Shown: one piece after another, positions 9,350 through 18,846 of the stretch | Layout: each line of letters starts with the position of its first letter | Position numbering within the stretch: the stretch's first letter is position 1 | Assembly (NCBI RefSeq): GCF_963169125.1 | Contig: NC_084796.1 | Coordinates: forward strand, 213,903,948 to 213,967,947 | Source: Humulus lupulus | Taxonomy: Eukaryota; Streptophyta; Magnoliopsida; Rosales; Cannabaceae | DNA: 64,000 nucleotides | Reading direction: 5' to 3' | The notes under the pieces: generated by a model | Databases searched by the model: none | The model's input: only the letters and a program-made list of their open reading frames with translations | Told to the model about the DNA's origin: nothing | Translations under genes and position numbers: made by a program

Positions 9350-11768
9350 ATGGCCAGTGAGGGCCCGTCCGACATACCCTCGAGGGCTGAGTTTATCGAC
9401 CTGTCTTCAGATCCTGAGTCCCCTGAGGGCAGCCCTTACCAGGACTATGAGTCTTTGAGGCAGGCCCGCATTCGCCACCTCGAGTGCATGGCTGATTTTA
9501 GGCATAAAATTTGGGTGGTAGAGAGCGAAATTGACTCGGTGTCGAGGGGAGACGGAGGACCTTCACCCCCGGGCCTTAGCGACCATATAGCGCGTCTTAG
9601 GACGGCTCTTTTTGAATTGCGGTGGGAGTTAGAGTTTATGGAGGGACACATTCCGCCAGAACCTCCCACTCCCCCTTCGCCTGATGACGATCACGGGGCT
9701 ATCAACTCCTCTCCTCAGCCCCTAGTCTCCGTTGATCCTGGCTTAGCGCTTCCGCCATCGCTCCCTCGATGGAAAACCCTTGCTAGGAAGAGAAAATGGA
9801 GGGTTAAGTGCTCTGCCTCTTCCTCACATGTTTCTTTTGATTTTGCAGATATGTCGAAGGTACGCAGACAGGTGTCCGTCCAGGAAGAAGACGACGCCCC
9901 CCTACTGGCGTCCAGCCTAGTGTCCCATATGTCTTCGAACAAACTGAAGACCATCGTGAAGCGCTACCGAACTCCTCCAGAATACGCCTTGTATGTTCCT
10001 CAGGAGACCTGCCGGGCCGACCGCCCTGAGAAGGGCTTTGTGGCTTTGAGTGAGCAGATTATGAAGGCGGGTGGCACCGTTCCTCTACACCCGTTCTTTG
10101 TGGCGGTTCTCAACTATTTTGATTTGGCCCCTCTCCAACTGTCGCCCAACAGTTGGTTGACTTTAAGTTGCCTCTTTCTTTGGTTCAAGAATAATGAGCA
10201 ACGCGCCCCGACGGCGCAAGAGGTGCATTCCTTGTACAACCTTATTGGGGTGCACAATTCCAAGGGCTTCTATTACTTGCAGAAGGCCAATAGTGAGCTA
10301 CCCTTGATAGATGGCTCAGTGTCTAACCCAGGGTCCTGGAAACAGGATTTTTTCTGGGTACAGGGGCCTCTTTCAATTCGTGAAGGCTTTCGCGCTGAAC
10401 CTAGTAAGTATCCAGTCTTTTTCTTTTTCTTATTAGAACTCACCATTTTGCACTCTCGCTTGTACTGATATTGGTGCGGTTCTTGCAGGGCAATTTGCTG
10501 ATCCCTCGGTCATCGGGTCAGAGGCGGAGGCGATAAACAGACTCATTGCAGCAGACCCCGCCCTGAAGAAAGCAGCAGTCCTATTTACCATGACGAATCT
10601 CAATCGCCACCAATTGTCTCCGGTCTCTAACCCCAAGTTCCTATGGTCAATCACCGGGTCTAAGAAGGTTGTGGCTACGCCGGCTGGGCCATCACTGCAC
10701 GAAGATGAGGCTGAGGTGGAGATGGAGGATGCCCCCCTGTCCCCCAGGGGACATCCTCCTCATGACTCCCATGACCAGGACACGGCCTTTCACCCTCTAG
10801 GCCCGCAGGCCGCGGCAGGATGCTACGCCTCTCCTGGTTGCGGTGGCGGCGATGCCTTCCCTCCAATTCATCATGATCTCGGCATACCGGCTGCTGATTT
10901 CGTCGGGCTCGCGGAGCCCCCTGCCGATGCACCAGAGTCTCAATTTTTCTCTTCTGCTGCGCCTCCTCCTGCCTCGGCGAGTGGGTCGTCTGTCCCAGTC
11001 CAACCAGATGCTCCTAGCGTGGGGGCAGAGGCTTGGGTGACCAGGATGGCCTCAGTTTATGGGCAGCGTTTCGTTCCAATAGCTGAGAGTCTCCCTGTCT
11101 CCGACTGGAGGGGCCTAGGGAACGTGACTCAATCAGACCTCGGGGAGATGCTAAGGCGTGTTGCGGCCTGGGTGAGGATTTTCACTTTGTGTTGATTAGT
11201 ATTATGCATAGATGCACCTGTGTTCTTCTTTTTGTTACTTATTGCTGATGCCATTGGTTTTCTTGTGCAGGTCTATATCGTGTCTCTTCGACATGCTGAC
11301 TCAACTGGCATCCTTTCCGCATCTACCACTGAGAGGGACGGCCTCATGGTCCAGGTCCAGGAGCTCAAAAATGAGCTTAGCGCAACCAAGGTCCAATTGT
11401 CAAAAGCCCGGACTAAGTACACCAAGTCGGACTCGAAGAATGAGCAGCTGAAAGCTAAGATCAAGGTGCTGAAGGGCAAGGCTAAATGTTTGGAGCGCGA
11501 GCTCAAGGAGGCCAAGATCGCTGCATCCGGGTCGCATGAGATGGTTGTTCGACAGGGGACTGAAGTTGAGGCCCTTAGGACTGAACTACAGTCGGCTCAG
11601 GAGAAAGTCGCTTCCTTGGAGGCGGAGAAGGCTGTAATCGAGCGCAAGTCTATAGACCGGGCTCTTTACAATGTGTGGAAGCAGGATCCCAACTTCGACT
11701 TCTCCTCTTTTGGCGAGCAAGCTGTTGCCCGAGCGGCCTGGTGGAGTGCCCACTACAGGAGGCCTTGA
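9350..11768 (+). CDS. Antisense gene of element D: Transposase_28-like, coiled-coil protein, spliced
   Basis: This lies opposite to gag-pol, between pol and the 3' LTR. Exons 9350-10403, 10489-11171 and 11271-11768 join in frame into 744 residues. The N-terminal about 165 residues are low-complexity (Ser/Pro/Asp-rich). About residues 225-350 resemble the plant putative gypsy-type transposon domain (Transposase_28, PF04195, from memory), with VPLHPFFVAVLNYFDLAP and LNSW-like PNSWLTLSCLFLWF followed by KGFYYLQ. After a Pro/Ala-rich linker, residues about 595-705 form a strong Lys/Glu/Leu coiled coil. The ATG at 9350 is chosen over 9317 because it starts MASEGPSD and upstream residues look like leader. 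The function of these proteins is unknown; antisense genes of this type are known in Tat elements such as Grande. Element B carries a decayed homologue. Confidence 0.8.
10404..10488 (+). other. Intron of the antisense gene (85 bp)
   Basis: GTAAGT donor after ...GAACCTA and TTCTTGCAG acceptor. Removing it joins a split Arg codon (A|GG) and continues the reading frame into QFADPSVIG, whereas the unspliced frame stops at 10468. The T-rich body is typical of plant introns. Confidence 0.8.
11172..11270 (+). other. Intron of the antisense gene (99 bp)
   Basis: GTGAGG donor after the Trp codon of ...RVAAW and a pyrimidine-rich TCTTGTGCAG acceptor ending at 11270. Splicing (phase 0) continues into VYIVSLRHADS and the coiled coil; reading through gives a stop at 11195. 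Confidence 0.78.
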
Positions 11769-12925
11769 ACTAGTTTCGCTCCTTTTTTTTTTTGTTTTGT
11801 AACGTCATTACTAGTGCTACTTTTCTGTTAGTAACCCTTGTATTGTCTTGAGAACTCCTTTCTTTTTTATGTATGAATACATGTGATGTTGTTGTTTATT
11901 TCTTGTTCTACTGCATTTGAGGCCCTTTTATGCCTGTATGACGCGGTTTGGTTGGTTCCCTTCTTTTATTTGTCAGGCTGGAGGTCCTTTGGATCCCATG
12001 TGAGAGGGTTCACTGGGACCTCTTTTGGTGCCTCTTGGCGGTTTTTGTAAGGATATTTTGACCCCTTGGGTCTTAGCTATCCTTTTGGGTTTTTCTTGCG
12101 CGCGCTTATTATTTCTTTGCGAGAGGCGTCCCTCTCGTCCTTTTGCATAGTACTATTTCGGCAAGGGTCTCTTTTGGGACCCTTTTTGGCTGGGCGGCTT
12201 GGTGGCCGCTCCAGACTTATTAGTGTTGTCACTATATATATATATTTTTCTTTCGTAAGGCCTTTTGGCCTCCTTGATGTTCACGAGGGTAGCTAATCCT
12301 CGTAAACTCAGGGGAGGCCTTGCAAGGTCTTTTTACTACTTTCTATGTTTAGGAACTTCGTCTAGGGCCCCGATATAAGGGGTCCTTCTAGGAACTCCCA
12401 TTGAACGGTCCTTTTTAGGGCTACGGTCCTTCTCGGGTCCTCCTGATGCATAGGGGGTCGTTTTTAGGCTACTCCTAATCGAGGGCCCTTTTCAAGATCC
12501 CTTCTCAGAGGGTCTTTTTTAGGAGCCTCTTTTTTAGGAGGGCGAGGGGTCCTTTCCAAGACCCTCCGTTAGAGGGTCCTTTTCAGGCCTCCCTTGCTAG
12601 CTGTGTTATCGCCCCCTGTCCTGCCCCCCAAGTGTTTGGTGAAATTTATTTCGGCGGACACTTTGGCTGATGCCCTGGTATTGAAGAAAAAATAACACAC
12701 GAAGAGGCTGACAGTTTTACTTATAATACGTGGTTTCATTCATTATATTCGTAACATAATGGTTTCATACACGTAGTTGCTACGGTACATAGGTGATTTT
12801 CACATAAAGCAAAATAAAATGGCTCACGCCTACTTAGGAGGTTATCTAGGTAACCTCTTTGATTTCTTCCTACCATATCAAAGCAGCGTGCCACACTTGT
12901 GCTTTTATCCGTGGGCACGGGCGTC
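11769..12925. other. Tail-to-tail spacer between antisense gene and pol
   Basis: Both genes end into this 1.16-kb non-coding spacer. Its first part is T-rich, as expected of a plant 3' UTR. The central part, about 12350-12610, is a degenerate array of GGGTCCTTTT and AGGGTCTTTTTTAGGA motifs. No gene is seen. Confidence 0.6.
12350..12610. repeat. Degenerate GGTCCTTTT repeat cluster
   Basis: Irregular repeats of GGGTCCTTNT / GAGGGTCNTTTT with occasional AGGAG spacers, about 25-35 bp apart, in the spacer between the convergent genes of element D. Confidence 0.55.
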
Positions 12926-15900
12926 TTACTGGTAGTACTTCCTCAGGTGTTCCGCGTTCCATGCCCGGGGTACGATGGTGTCGTCCATGCGCGCTAGCTT
13001 GTAAGTGTTTGGGGGGATGCACTGAGCGACTTGGTAGGGTCCCTCCCAATTTGCCCCCAGCACTCCTGCACCTGGGTCTCGTGTGTTCGGGAGCACCTTC
13101 CTCAGCACCAGGTCGCCGACTCTGAAAGTTCTCTCTCGCACCCTCGAATTGTAGTACCTTGCGGCGCGTTGCTGGTATACGGCCACCCTCATCTGGGCTT
13201 TTTCTCTCTTTTCCTCCAGGAGGTCTAAGCTTTCGGTCAGGGCTGTGTGGTTGGCTTCGTCTTCATACGCCTGCACCCTGTGGGATATTACTCGCATTTC
13301 GACTGGGAGCACAGCCTCGCATCCATAGGCCAAGGAGAATGGGGACTCCCCAGTCGTCGTGCGTGGGGTGGTTCTGTAAGCCCACAGCACATTTGGTAGC
13401 TCATCTGCCCAGGCTAATTTCATCTTCTCCAGCTTTGTCTTTAGGTTCTTCTTTAGGACCCTGTTGATGGCCTCCACTTGCCCATTGGCCTGGGGGTGTA
13501 CCACTGCGGAGAAGCTCCTCCTTATACTTCTTTTCTTACAATATTCATCGAAGGCTCCTCCTTCAAATTGGGTACCATTGTCGGAAATAATTTTGTAGGG
13601 TACCCCATACCGGCACACAATGAATTTGTTGACAAAAGAGGTGATGTGCTTAGCGGTTATTTTCACAAGGGGTTCCGCTTCTACCCACTTGGTGAAATAA
13701 TCTACTGCCACCACCGCGTACTTTGCTCCACCTCTACCTGTAGGAAGAGCGCCGATTAGGTCTATCCCCCAGATGGCGAAGGGCCAGGGGCTGGGCATGC
13801 TGGTCAGTTCGCTCGGGGGTCTTCGAGAGTAATTAGAGTGCCTCTGGCACTTGTCACATTTCGTGGCAAAGTCCTGCGCGTCTTTCTCCATGGAAGGCCA
13901 GTAGTATCCTTGTCTTACGGCCTTCCTAGCCGTGGAGGGTCCACTTTCGTGGTTGCCGCACTCTCCCTCATGGATCTCTTGTAACACCTTCAACGCCTCC
14001 TCTCCTTCTACACACCGCAGGAGAGGCATGGAGAATCCTCTTTTGTAAAGGACCCCATCTACCAAGGCGTACCTCGCGGCCTTGTACACGAACCTCCGAG
14101 ATTCGTTTTTGTCCGCAGGAAAGACTCCTTCCTCCAGGTACTTCTTGATTGGCTCGGTCCATGATTTCTTTGGGACGCTGATCATGTGCACATCTATGCC
14201 TCTGATGCTGGGCTTTGGCAAGTACTCCACGGGTATTGATTCCAAGACGTCACCATCCTTGGTGGATGCCAGCTTTGCAAGTGCATCGGCATGGGTGTTC
14301 TTTTCTCTGGGGATTTGCTCTATAGTATATGCCACCATTCGCCCCAAGTAGCCCTTCACCTTCTCTAAATATGCTGCCATCTTGGGCCCCCTTGCCTGGT
14401 TCTCCCCCTTTATTTGGCATACCACCAATTGCGAGTCACTGAAAATATGGAGGCGCGTTACTTTCAATTCCTGGGCTAGGCGCAGGCCAGCTAAGAGCGC
14501 CTCGTACTCCGCCTCATTATTGGAGGCCTCGAACCCAAACCGGATTGCGCAGTACATTCTGTGTCCCTCGGGCCCAGTCATCATGATGCCCGCTCCTGAT
14601 CCTCCTTCATTTGACGCCCCATCAACATGCAAACTCCACTTCTCTACATTTCCCAGTTCATCCTCCACAACAGGCTGCGCCCCTCCTTCACTCTGTCCTT
14701 CATTCGGCTGATGGGTGAATTCTACTATGAAATCTGCCAGCACCTGCCCATTGATGGAGGCCCTTGGGGTGTAGACAATATCAAACTGACTTAGCTCAAT
14801 CGACCATTTCATTAGCCTCCCTGAGGTCTCTGGCTTATGTAAGACTTGTCTCAAAGGACTATCCGTTAAGACATCAATCGTATGCGCATGGAAGTAAGGC
14901 TTCAACTTCCTCGACGCCACTACTAGCGCATAGGCCAGTTTTTCGATCTCTGGATACCGGCTCTCTGCGTCCACCAGACGCTTGCTGATATAGTATACGG
15001 GCTGTTGTTGCTTCTTCTCTCCCTTAACTAAGGCTGCGCTGATGGCATGCTCCGACACCGCCAAGTATAGGTACAGCTTCTCGCCCTTCTCTGGCTTTGC
15101 TAACAGGGGCGGCTTCCCCAGGTGCTCTTTCAACCTGACAAAGGCTTCCTCACATCTTTCATCCCAAGCGAACTTTTTGCTCCCTTTGAGGATGTCAAAG
15201 AATGGGAGGCACTTGTCGGTGGACCTTGAGATGAACCTGTTAAGGGCCGCCACCCTTCCTGTTAGGCATTGTACCTCCTTCTTATTCTTCGGCGGGCTCA
15301 TTTCTATGAGCGCCTTTATCTTGTCGGGGTTGGCCTCGATTCCTCTGGAGTTGACCATGAAGCCCAAGAATTTTCCCGAGGATACCCCGAAGGTGCATTT
15401 GGCTGGGTTCAGTTTCATCCGATATTTCCTGAGCGTGTCAAACATCTCACCAAGGTCTTTGTTGAGTTCTGCAGCTACTTTGGTCTTCACCAGCATGTCA
15501 TCCACATACACTTCCATATTCCTCCCTATCTGATTTGCGAACATTTTATTCACCAGCCTTTGATAGGTGGCTCCCGCGTTTTTGAGCCCGAAGGGCATCA
15601 CCTTATAACAGTAGAGCCCTTTGTCTGTAATGAATGACGTGTGTTCCTCATCTGCAGGGTTCATTGGGATTTGGTTGTATCCCGAGTAGGCGTCCATAAA
15701 ACTTAGTAACTCATGCCCCGCTGTTGCGTCTACTAACTGATCTATCCTGGGGAGTGGGAAGCTGTCCTTAGGACAAGCTTTATTCAAATTCGTGAAATCG
15801 ACGCAAGTCCTCCACTTCCCGTTTGGCTTCGGCACGAGTACTGGGTTTGATACCCACACAGGATAGAAAGACTCACGGATGAACCCGTTGGCCTTCAATT

Positions 15901-16690
15901 TGTCAACCTCTTCCTTTAACGCTGCGTACCTTGTTGGATCGAGCGCCCGCCTCTTCTGCCTGACGGGCCTTGCTCCTGGGGAGATGTTCAGGTGGTGGCA
16001 CATTACGCTGGGGTCTATGCCCACCATGTCCTCATGACTCCATGCAAACACGTCCAGATTATCCTTCAAAAATCTTATCAATTCTTCCTTCACGCCACCT
16101 TGTAGGCTTCTCCCTATCTTCAATTTCCTTAAAGGCTCCTCCGTCACCGTAGCCTCCTCTACTTCTTCTACCGGTTCTGCTCTTGCCTCATCCACGACCC
16201 GAGGGTCCAGCTCCTGCGGACCCCCTGTGGGCATGCTTATCGCCTCGTGTACCACCATGGCCATCGGCTCACGTGGCTTTGCAGGCGTGCGGAGTGAGGT
16301 GTTGTAACACTCCCTTGCTTCCTTCTGTTCTCCTTTCATACTCGCGATCCCTCCTGGGGTCGGGAACTTGACAACTAAGTGATATATCGAAGTTATGGCT
16401 TTCAATTCTCTCAGGGAGGGCCTCCCTAATACCGCGTTGAAAGCTGATGCGCAATCTACCACAACAAAGTTAGACATAATTGTGGTTTGGCGGGGCTGCT
16501 CCCCCATGGTAAGTGTCAACTCAATCATCCCAAGGGGTTGCACTGAATCCCCTGTGAATCCGTATAGTGACGACTGGCAAGGCTTTAGGTGACGAATGCC
16601 CAGTCCCATTTTTTCCAAAACCGGGCGATATAGGATGTCCACTGAGCTCCCGTTGTCCACCAAGACTCGATGCACACGCATATTTGCCAA
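12926..16690 (-). CDS. pol: Element D pol polyprotein (PR-RT-RH-aRH-IN)
   Basis: 1254 residues without a stop. Protease: VLVDNGSSVDIL with the active-site Asp at residue 12. Reverse transcriptase: about 270-450, catalytic YVDD at 395-398, preceded by FMDAYSGYNQI and CYKVMPFGLKNAG. RT-linked RNase H: about 505-610, with the first catalytic Asp apparently replaced (LYLAVS). Archaeal-type RNase H: about 684-808, with D690 (HVDGAS), E728 (NNEAEYEAL), D752 (SDSQ) and D802 (ADALA). Integrase: zinc site H907/H914/C945/C948 and catalytic D977, D1037 and E1073 in HPQANGQVE, then a GPY-like end at 1214-1220. No chromodomain. It would be cleaved from a Gag-Pol precursor inside the particle and copy and insert the element. 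The first Met shown is internal: the frame runs on upstream to gag, from which a single TAG separates it. Confidence 0.93.
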   Translation of the reverse strand: MANMRVHRVLVDNGSSVDILYRPVLEKMGLGIRHLKPCQSSLYGFTGDSVQPLGMIELTLTMGEQPRQTTIMSNFVVVDCASAFNAVLGRPSLRELKAITSIYHLVVKFPTPGGIASMKGEQKEARECYNTSLRTPAKPREPMAMVVHEAISMPTGGPQELDPRVVDEARAEPVEEVEEATVTEEPLRKLKIGRSLQGGVKEELIRFLKDNLDVFAWSHEDMVGIDPSVMCHHLNISPGARPVRQKRRALDPTRYAALKEEVDKLKANGFIRESFYPVWVSNPVLVPKPNGKWRTCVDFTNLNKACPKDSFPLPRIDQLVDATAGHELLSFMDAYSGYNQIPMNPADEEHTSFITDKGLYCYKVMPFGLKNAGATYQRLVNKMFANQIGRNMEVYVDDMLVKTKVAAELNKDLGEMFDTLRKYRMKLNPAKCTFGVSSGKFLGFMVNSRGIEANPDKIKALIEMSPPKNKKEVQCLTGRVAALNRFISRSTDKCLPFFDILKGSKKFAWDERCEEAFVRLKEHLGKPPLLAKPEKGEKLYLYLAVSEHAISAALVKGEKKQQQPVYYISKRLVDAESRYPEIEKLAYALVVASRKLKPYFHAHTIDVLTDSPLRQVLHKPETSGRLMKWSIELSQFDIVYTPRASINGQVLADFIVEFTHQPNEGQSEGGAQPVVEDELGNVEKWSLHVDGASNEGGSGAGIMMTGPEGHRMYCAIRFGFEASNNEAEYEALLAGLRLAQELKVTRLHIFSDSQLVVCQIKGENQARGPKMAAYLEKVKGYLGRMVAYTIEQIPREKNTHADALAKLASTKDGDVLESIPVEYLPKPSIRGIDVHMISVPKKSWTEPIKKYLEEGVFPADKNESRRFVYKAARYALVDGVLYKRGFSMPLLRCVEGEEALKVLQEIHEGECGNHESGPSTARKAVRQGYYWPSMEKDAQDFATKCDKCQRHSNYSRRPPSELTSMPSPWPFAIWGIDLIGALPTGRGGAKYAVVAVDYFTKWVEAEPLVKITAKHITSFVNKFIVCRYGVPYKIISDNGTQFEGGAFDEYCKKRSIRRSFSAVVHPQANGQVEAINRVLKKNLKTKLEKMKLAWADELPNVLWAYRTTPRTTTGESPFSLAYGCEAVLPVEMRVISHRVQAYEDEANHTALTESLDLLEEKREKAQMRVAVYQQRAARYYNSRVRERTFRVGDLVLRKVLPNTRDPGAGVLGANWEGPYQVAQCIPPNTYKLARMDDTIVPRAWNAEHLRKYYQ

Positions 16691-18778
16691 CTAGACTGTC
16701 AGCACCAGCGGATCATTGTGGGGGAAGTGTACCCCCCGTGCATCTTCCTCAGTGAACGTTATTGAGTCGTTTTCCCCCTTGAAACTCTTCGGGGGTCGCT
16801 GTTCTAAACTCATGACACAGGGGGGCGGACTTCGTCGAGCCTCCCTTGCATATTTATCTCGTCCCTTCCGAGAATCTCCTCCAAATCCTGGGCCTCCAAA
16901 AATGGTGCGGACCTCCCCTTGTATTTCTGGGGCTCGTTCCTGTGCCTGGGGTGCCCTGGGCTCGTTTTCTGGCCTTTGCCTTTCTTTCTTGACATAACGG
17001 CCTAGGTGCCCCCGGCGGATGAGCTCCTCAATTTCCTCTTTTAAGTGGATGCACTCTGCCGTGGTGTGTCCAATGTCTTTGTGGTATTGGCAGTATTTAC
17101 TGGGGTCCCTCTTGGACCGATCCTTTCTCATTGGTGGGGGCTTCTTGAAGGGCACTCGATCTTCGTTGGTGACGTAAATATGCTCCCTGGTGTCAGTGAG
17201 GTTCGTATAGTAAGTATAGGTCGCTGGCCTATGATCACCCCCTCGTTTGGTTTTTCTCTGCTGGTCATCTCTCGACCCCTCATACGTCCTCTTCTTCTTA
17301 GCTATATTCGGCCCGTCGTTAATTGGGGGCTTTGCATGGGACTCCTCCTTTCCGGCCTTCAGGTTTGCGTGGCCATCCTCCACACGGATGTACTTCTGTG
17401 CTCTTTCATAGAAGTCGTCCAAGTCGGTGACTTCCCTCTTCAGCATGTTGTCCCACAACTTGCTCCCTGGGAGTACCCCAGCAGTAATGGCCATTTTTAA
17501 CTCCCGGCGCGTCAGGCTCCCCACTTTCGCGGCCTCCATATTGAACCGGTGAATGTAGCTTTTTAGGCTCTCCTTTTCCCCTTGCTTCACGTTGGCTAAG
17601 CTGGTGCCTGGCATCGTGTAGTCCCGCACGGCATGGTGCTGCTGGAGGAACTCATCAGAGAACTGCTGCCAGGACCTGATGGACCCCGGCCTTAGCCTTT
17701 TGAACCATTTGTAGGCGGGTCCTTTCAGAGTAACAGCGAAGCAATGGCACCTGGCACCACTTCCAATCCCCCTCAATTTCATGAGATCATTAAACGCATC
17801 CAGGTGGTACTTTGGATCCGTGCTCCCTTCGTAAGGGGTCATGTTGGGCTCCTTAAAATTGGCAGGGAGCCGGATTGCCTGAATTTCTCGCACGAAGGGT
17901 GACTCGTGGTCGAATTCTTCCTCAAAGGCCTGGCCACCCGACGCGGTGACAATCTTGCTCCGCAAACTCCGCATCTCTGTGTCTAAGTCTTGCCTCCTTT
18001 TGCTGAGGGAGTCTCTTAGAGTGGACGGGCTAAGATCCACCTTTCCCTTGCCTTCTTGAGGCGCCTCAGGGGGTGTGGTCCCTTTGCCTGCCCTTTTCCT
18101 ATTGATCTCCTCCCGCAAGTCTGGGGGCGTTCTTTTGAAGGTGACCTCATCCTCGCGTCGAGGGGCAGCCGTGGTTCTCGGCGTTGGCTTTTGGGCCTGC
18201 TTAGGTGGTTCGGGGTGATCACGTTGCTTCGTGCGGGGGGTGTTGCTAGTCGAGTGTCGGGTTCTTCCATCATCTACTGGCACAGTGGTCTCCACCCCAC
18301 CCTTGCCCTTCACCTTTCCCTTGGGCAAGGTTATGCTGGATTTACCCTGCAGTAGGCCGTTAAGGACCTCTTGCATGTTCTCCAAGGTAGTTTCTAACCT
18401 TTGGTTTTTACGGTGGAGCTCACGTATCTCCTCTTCGTAAAATCGGGACTTTGAACTCGAGCTCACGGAGTGGACCCGGGGGTGTTTGTCTGGCCTATGA
18501 GTAGAAGGGCCCGGGTCTTGCCGGCCGGAGTTCGGTGCCCGCGGTGGTTTCGGAGGAGGGAACTCATCAGCGTGCACCGGTGGTGCTCTGGGAGGACTCC
18601 CCCCAGGTGGAGCAGCCGGTGACGAGGCCACCCTGTCTCCTCCTTGAACCTCAGGGTCTTTCGGGGGCTCCACGTCCCTGGGTGGAGGAGCGTCCTTCAT
18701 GGAGGCCTTCAGCTGGACTCCGTTTAAGTGAACTTCGACCTCCTGCGTCTCCCTTAGTCGCTTCGAGCGTCTCGGCAT
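16691..18778 (-). CDS. gag: Element D gag polyprotein
   Basis: 695 residues from ATG 18778 (MPRRSKRLRET) to a TAG at 16693-16691. The open frame extends 22 codons further upstream into the PBS but without an ATG, so 18778 is the likely start. The N-terminal third is Pro-rich and basic, with a short coiled coil (YEEEIRELHRKNQRLETTLE, about 113-132). A capsid-like retrotransposon gag domain lies at about 308-463 (AVTLKGPAYKWFKRL, then SLANVKQGEKESLKSYIHRF). A zinc knuckle of the C-x2-H-x4-H-x4-C type sits at C563/H566/H571/C576. Gag would form the virus-like particle and package RNA. The TAG occupies the position where elements B and C have Gln codons joining gag to protease. Confidence 0.92.
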   Translation of the reverse strand: MPRRSKRLRETQEVEVHLNGVQLKASMKDAPPPRDVEPPKDPEVQGGDRVASSPAAPPGGSPPRAPPVHADEFPPPKPPRAPNSGRQDPGPSTHRPDKHPRVHSVSSSSKSRFYEEEIRELHRKNQRLETTLENMQEVLNGLLQGKSSITLPKGKVKGKGGVETTVPVDDGRTRHSTSNTPRTKQRDHPEPPKQAQKPTPRTTAAPRREDEVTFKRTPPDLREEINRKRAGKGTTPPEAPQEGKGKVDLSPSTLRDSLSKRRQDLDTEMRSLRSKIVTASGGQAFEEEFDHESPFVREIQAIRLPANFKEPNMTPYEGSTDPKYHLDAFNDLMKLRGIGSGARCHCFAVTLKGPAYKWFKRLRPGSIRSWQQFSDEFLQQHHAVRDYTMPGTSLANVKQGEKESLKSYIHRFNMEAAKVGSLTRRELKMAITAGVLPGSKLWDNMLKREVTDLDDFYERAQKYIRVEDGHANLKAGKEESHAKPPINDGPNIAKKKRTYEGSRDDQQRKTKRGGDHRPATYTYYTNLTDTREHIYVTNEDRVPFKKPPPMRKDRSKRDPSKYCQYHKDIGHTTAECIHLKEEIEELIRRGHLGRYVKKERQRPENEPRAPQAQERAPEIQGEVRTIFGGPGFGGDSRKGRDKYAREARRSPPPCVMSLEQRPPKSFKGENDSITFTEEDARGVHFPHNDPLVLTV

Positions 18779-18825
18779 CTTCTTCTTGTCGGAAATAATG
18801 GTGGAACAGTAGCTTAAAACTAACG

Positions 18826-18845
18826 TTCCCACAGACGGCGCCAAA
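18826..18845 (-). other. Primer binding site of element D
   Basis: On the minus strand, one base inside the 5' LTR end, the sequence reads TTTGGCGCCGTCTGTGGGAA. Its first bases TGGCGCCGT match the complement of the plant tRNA-Asp 3' end; the rest diverges, so the tRNA is uncertain. Confidence 0.75.
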
Positions 18846-18846
18846 C

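Noticed and set aside
9803..9848. Intron ending at TTTTGCAG (9841-9848) in the antisense gene
   Set aside because: The nearest donor (GTTAAG) gives only 46 bp, too short for a plant intron, and the frame is open through it. An upstream donor cannot be excluded.
9350..11768. Captured host gene inside element D
   Set aside because: A homologue sits in the same place and orientation in element B, and antisense genes with this domain are known in Tat elements, so it belongs to the retroelement.
18779..18844. Gag start further upstream at 18844
   Set aside because: The frame is open but begins at a non-ATG codon within the PBS; the first ATG is at 18778.
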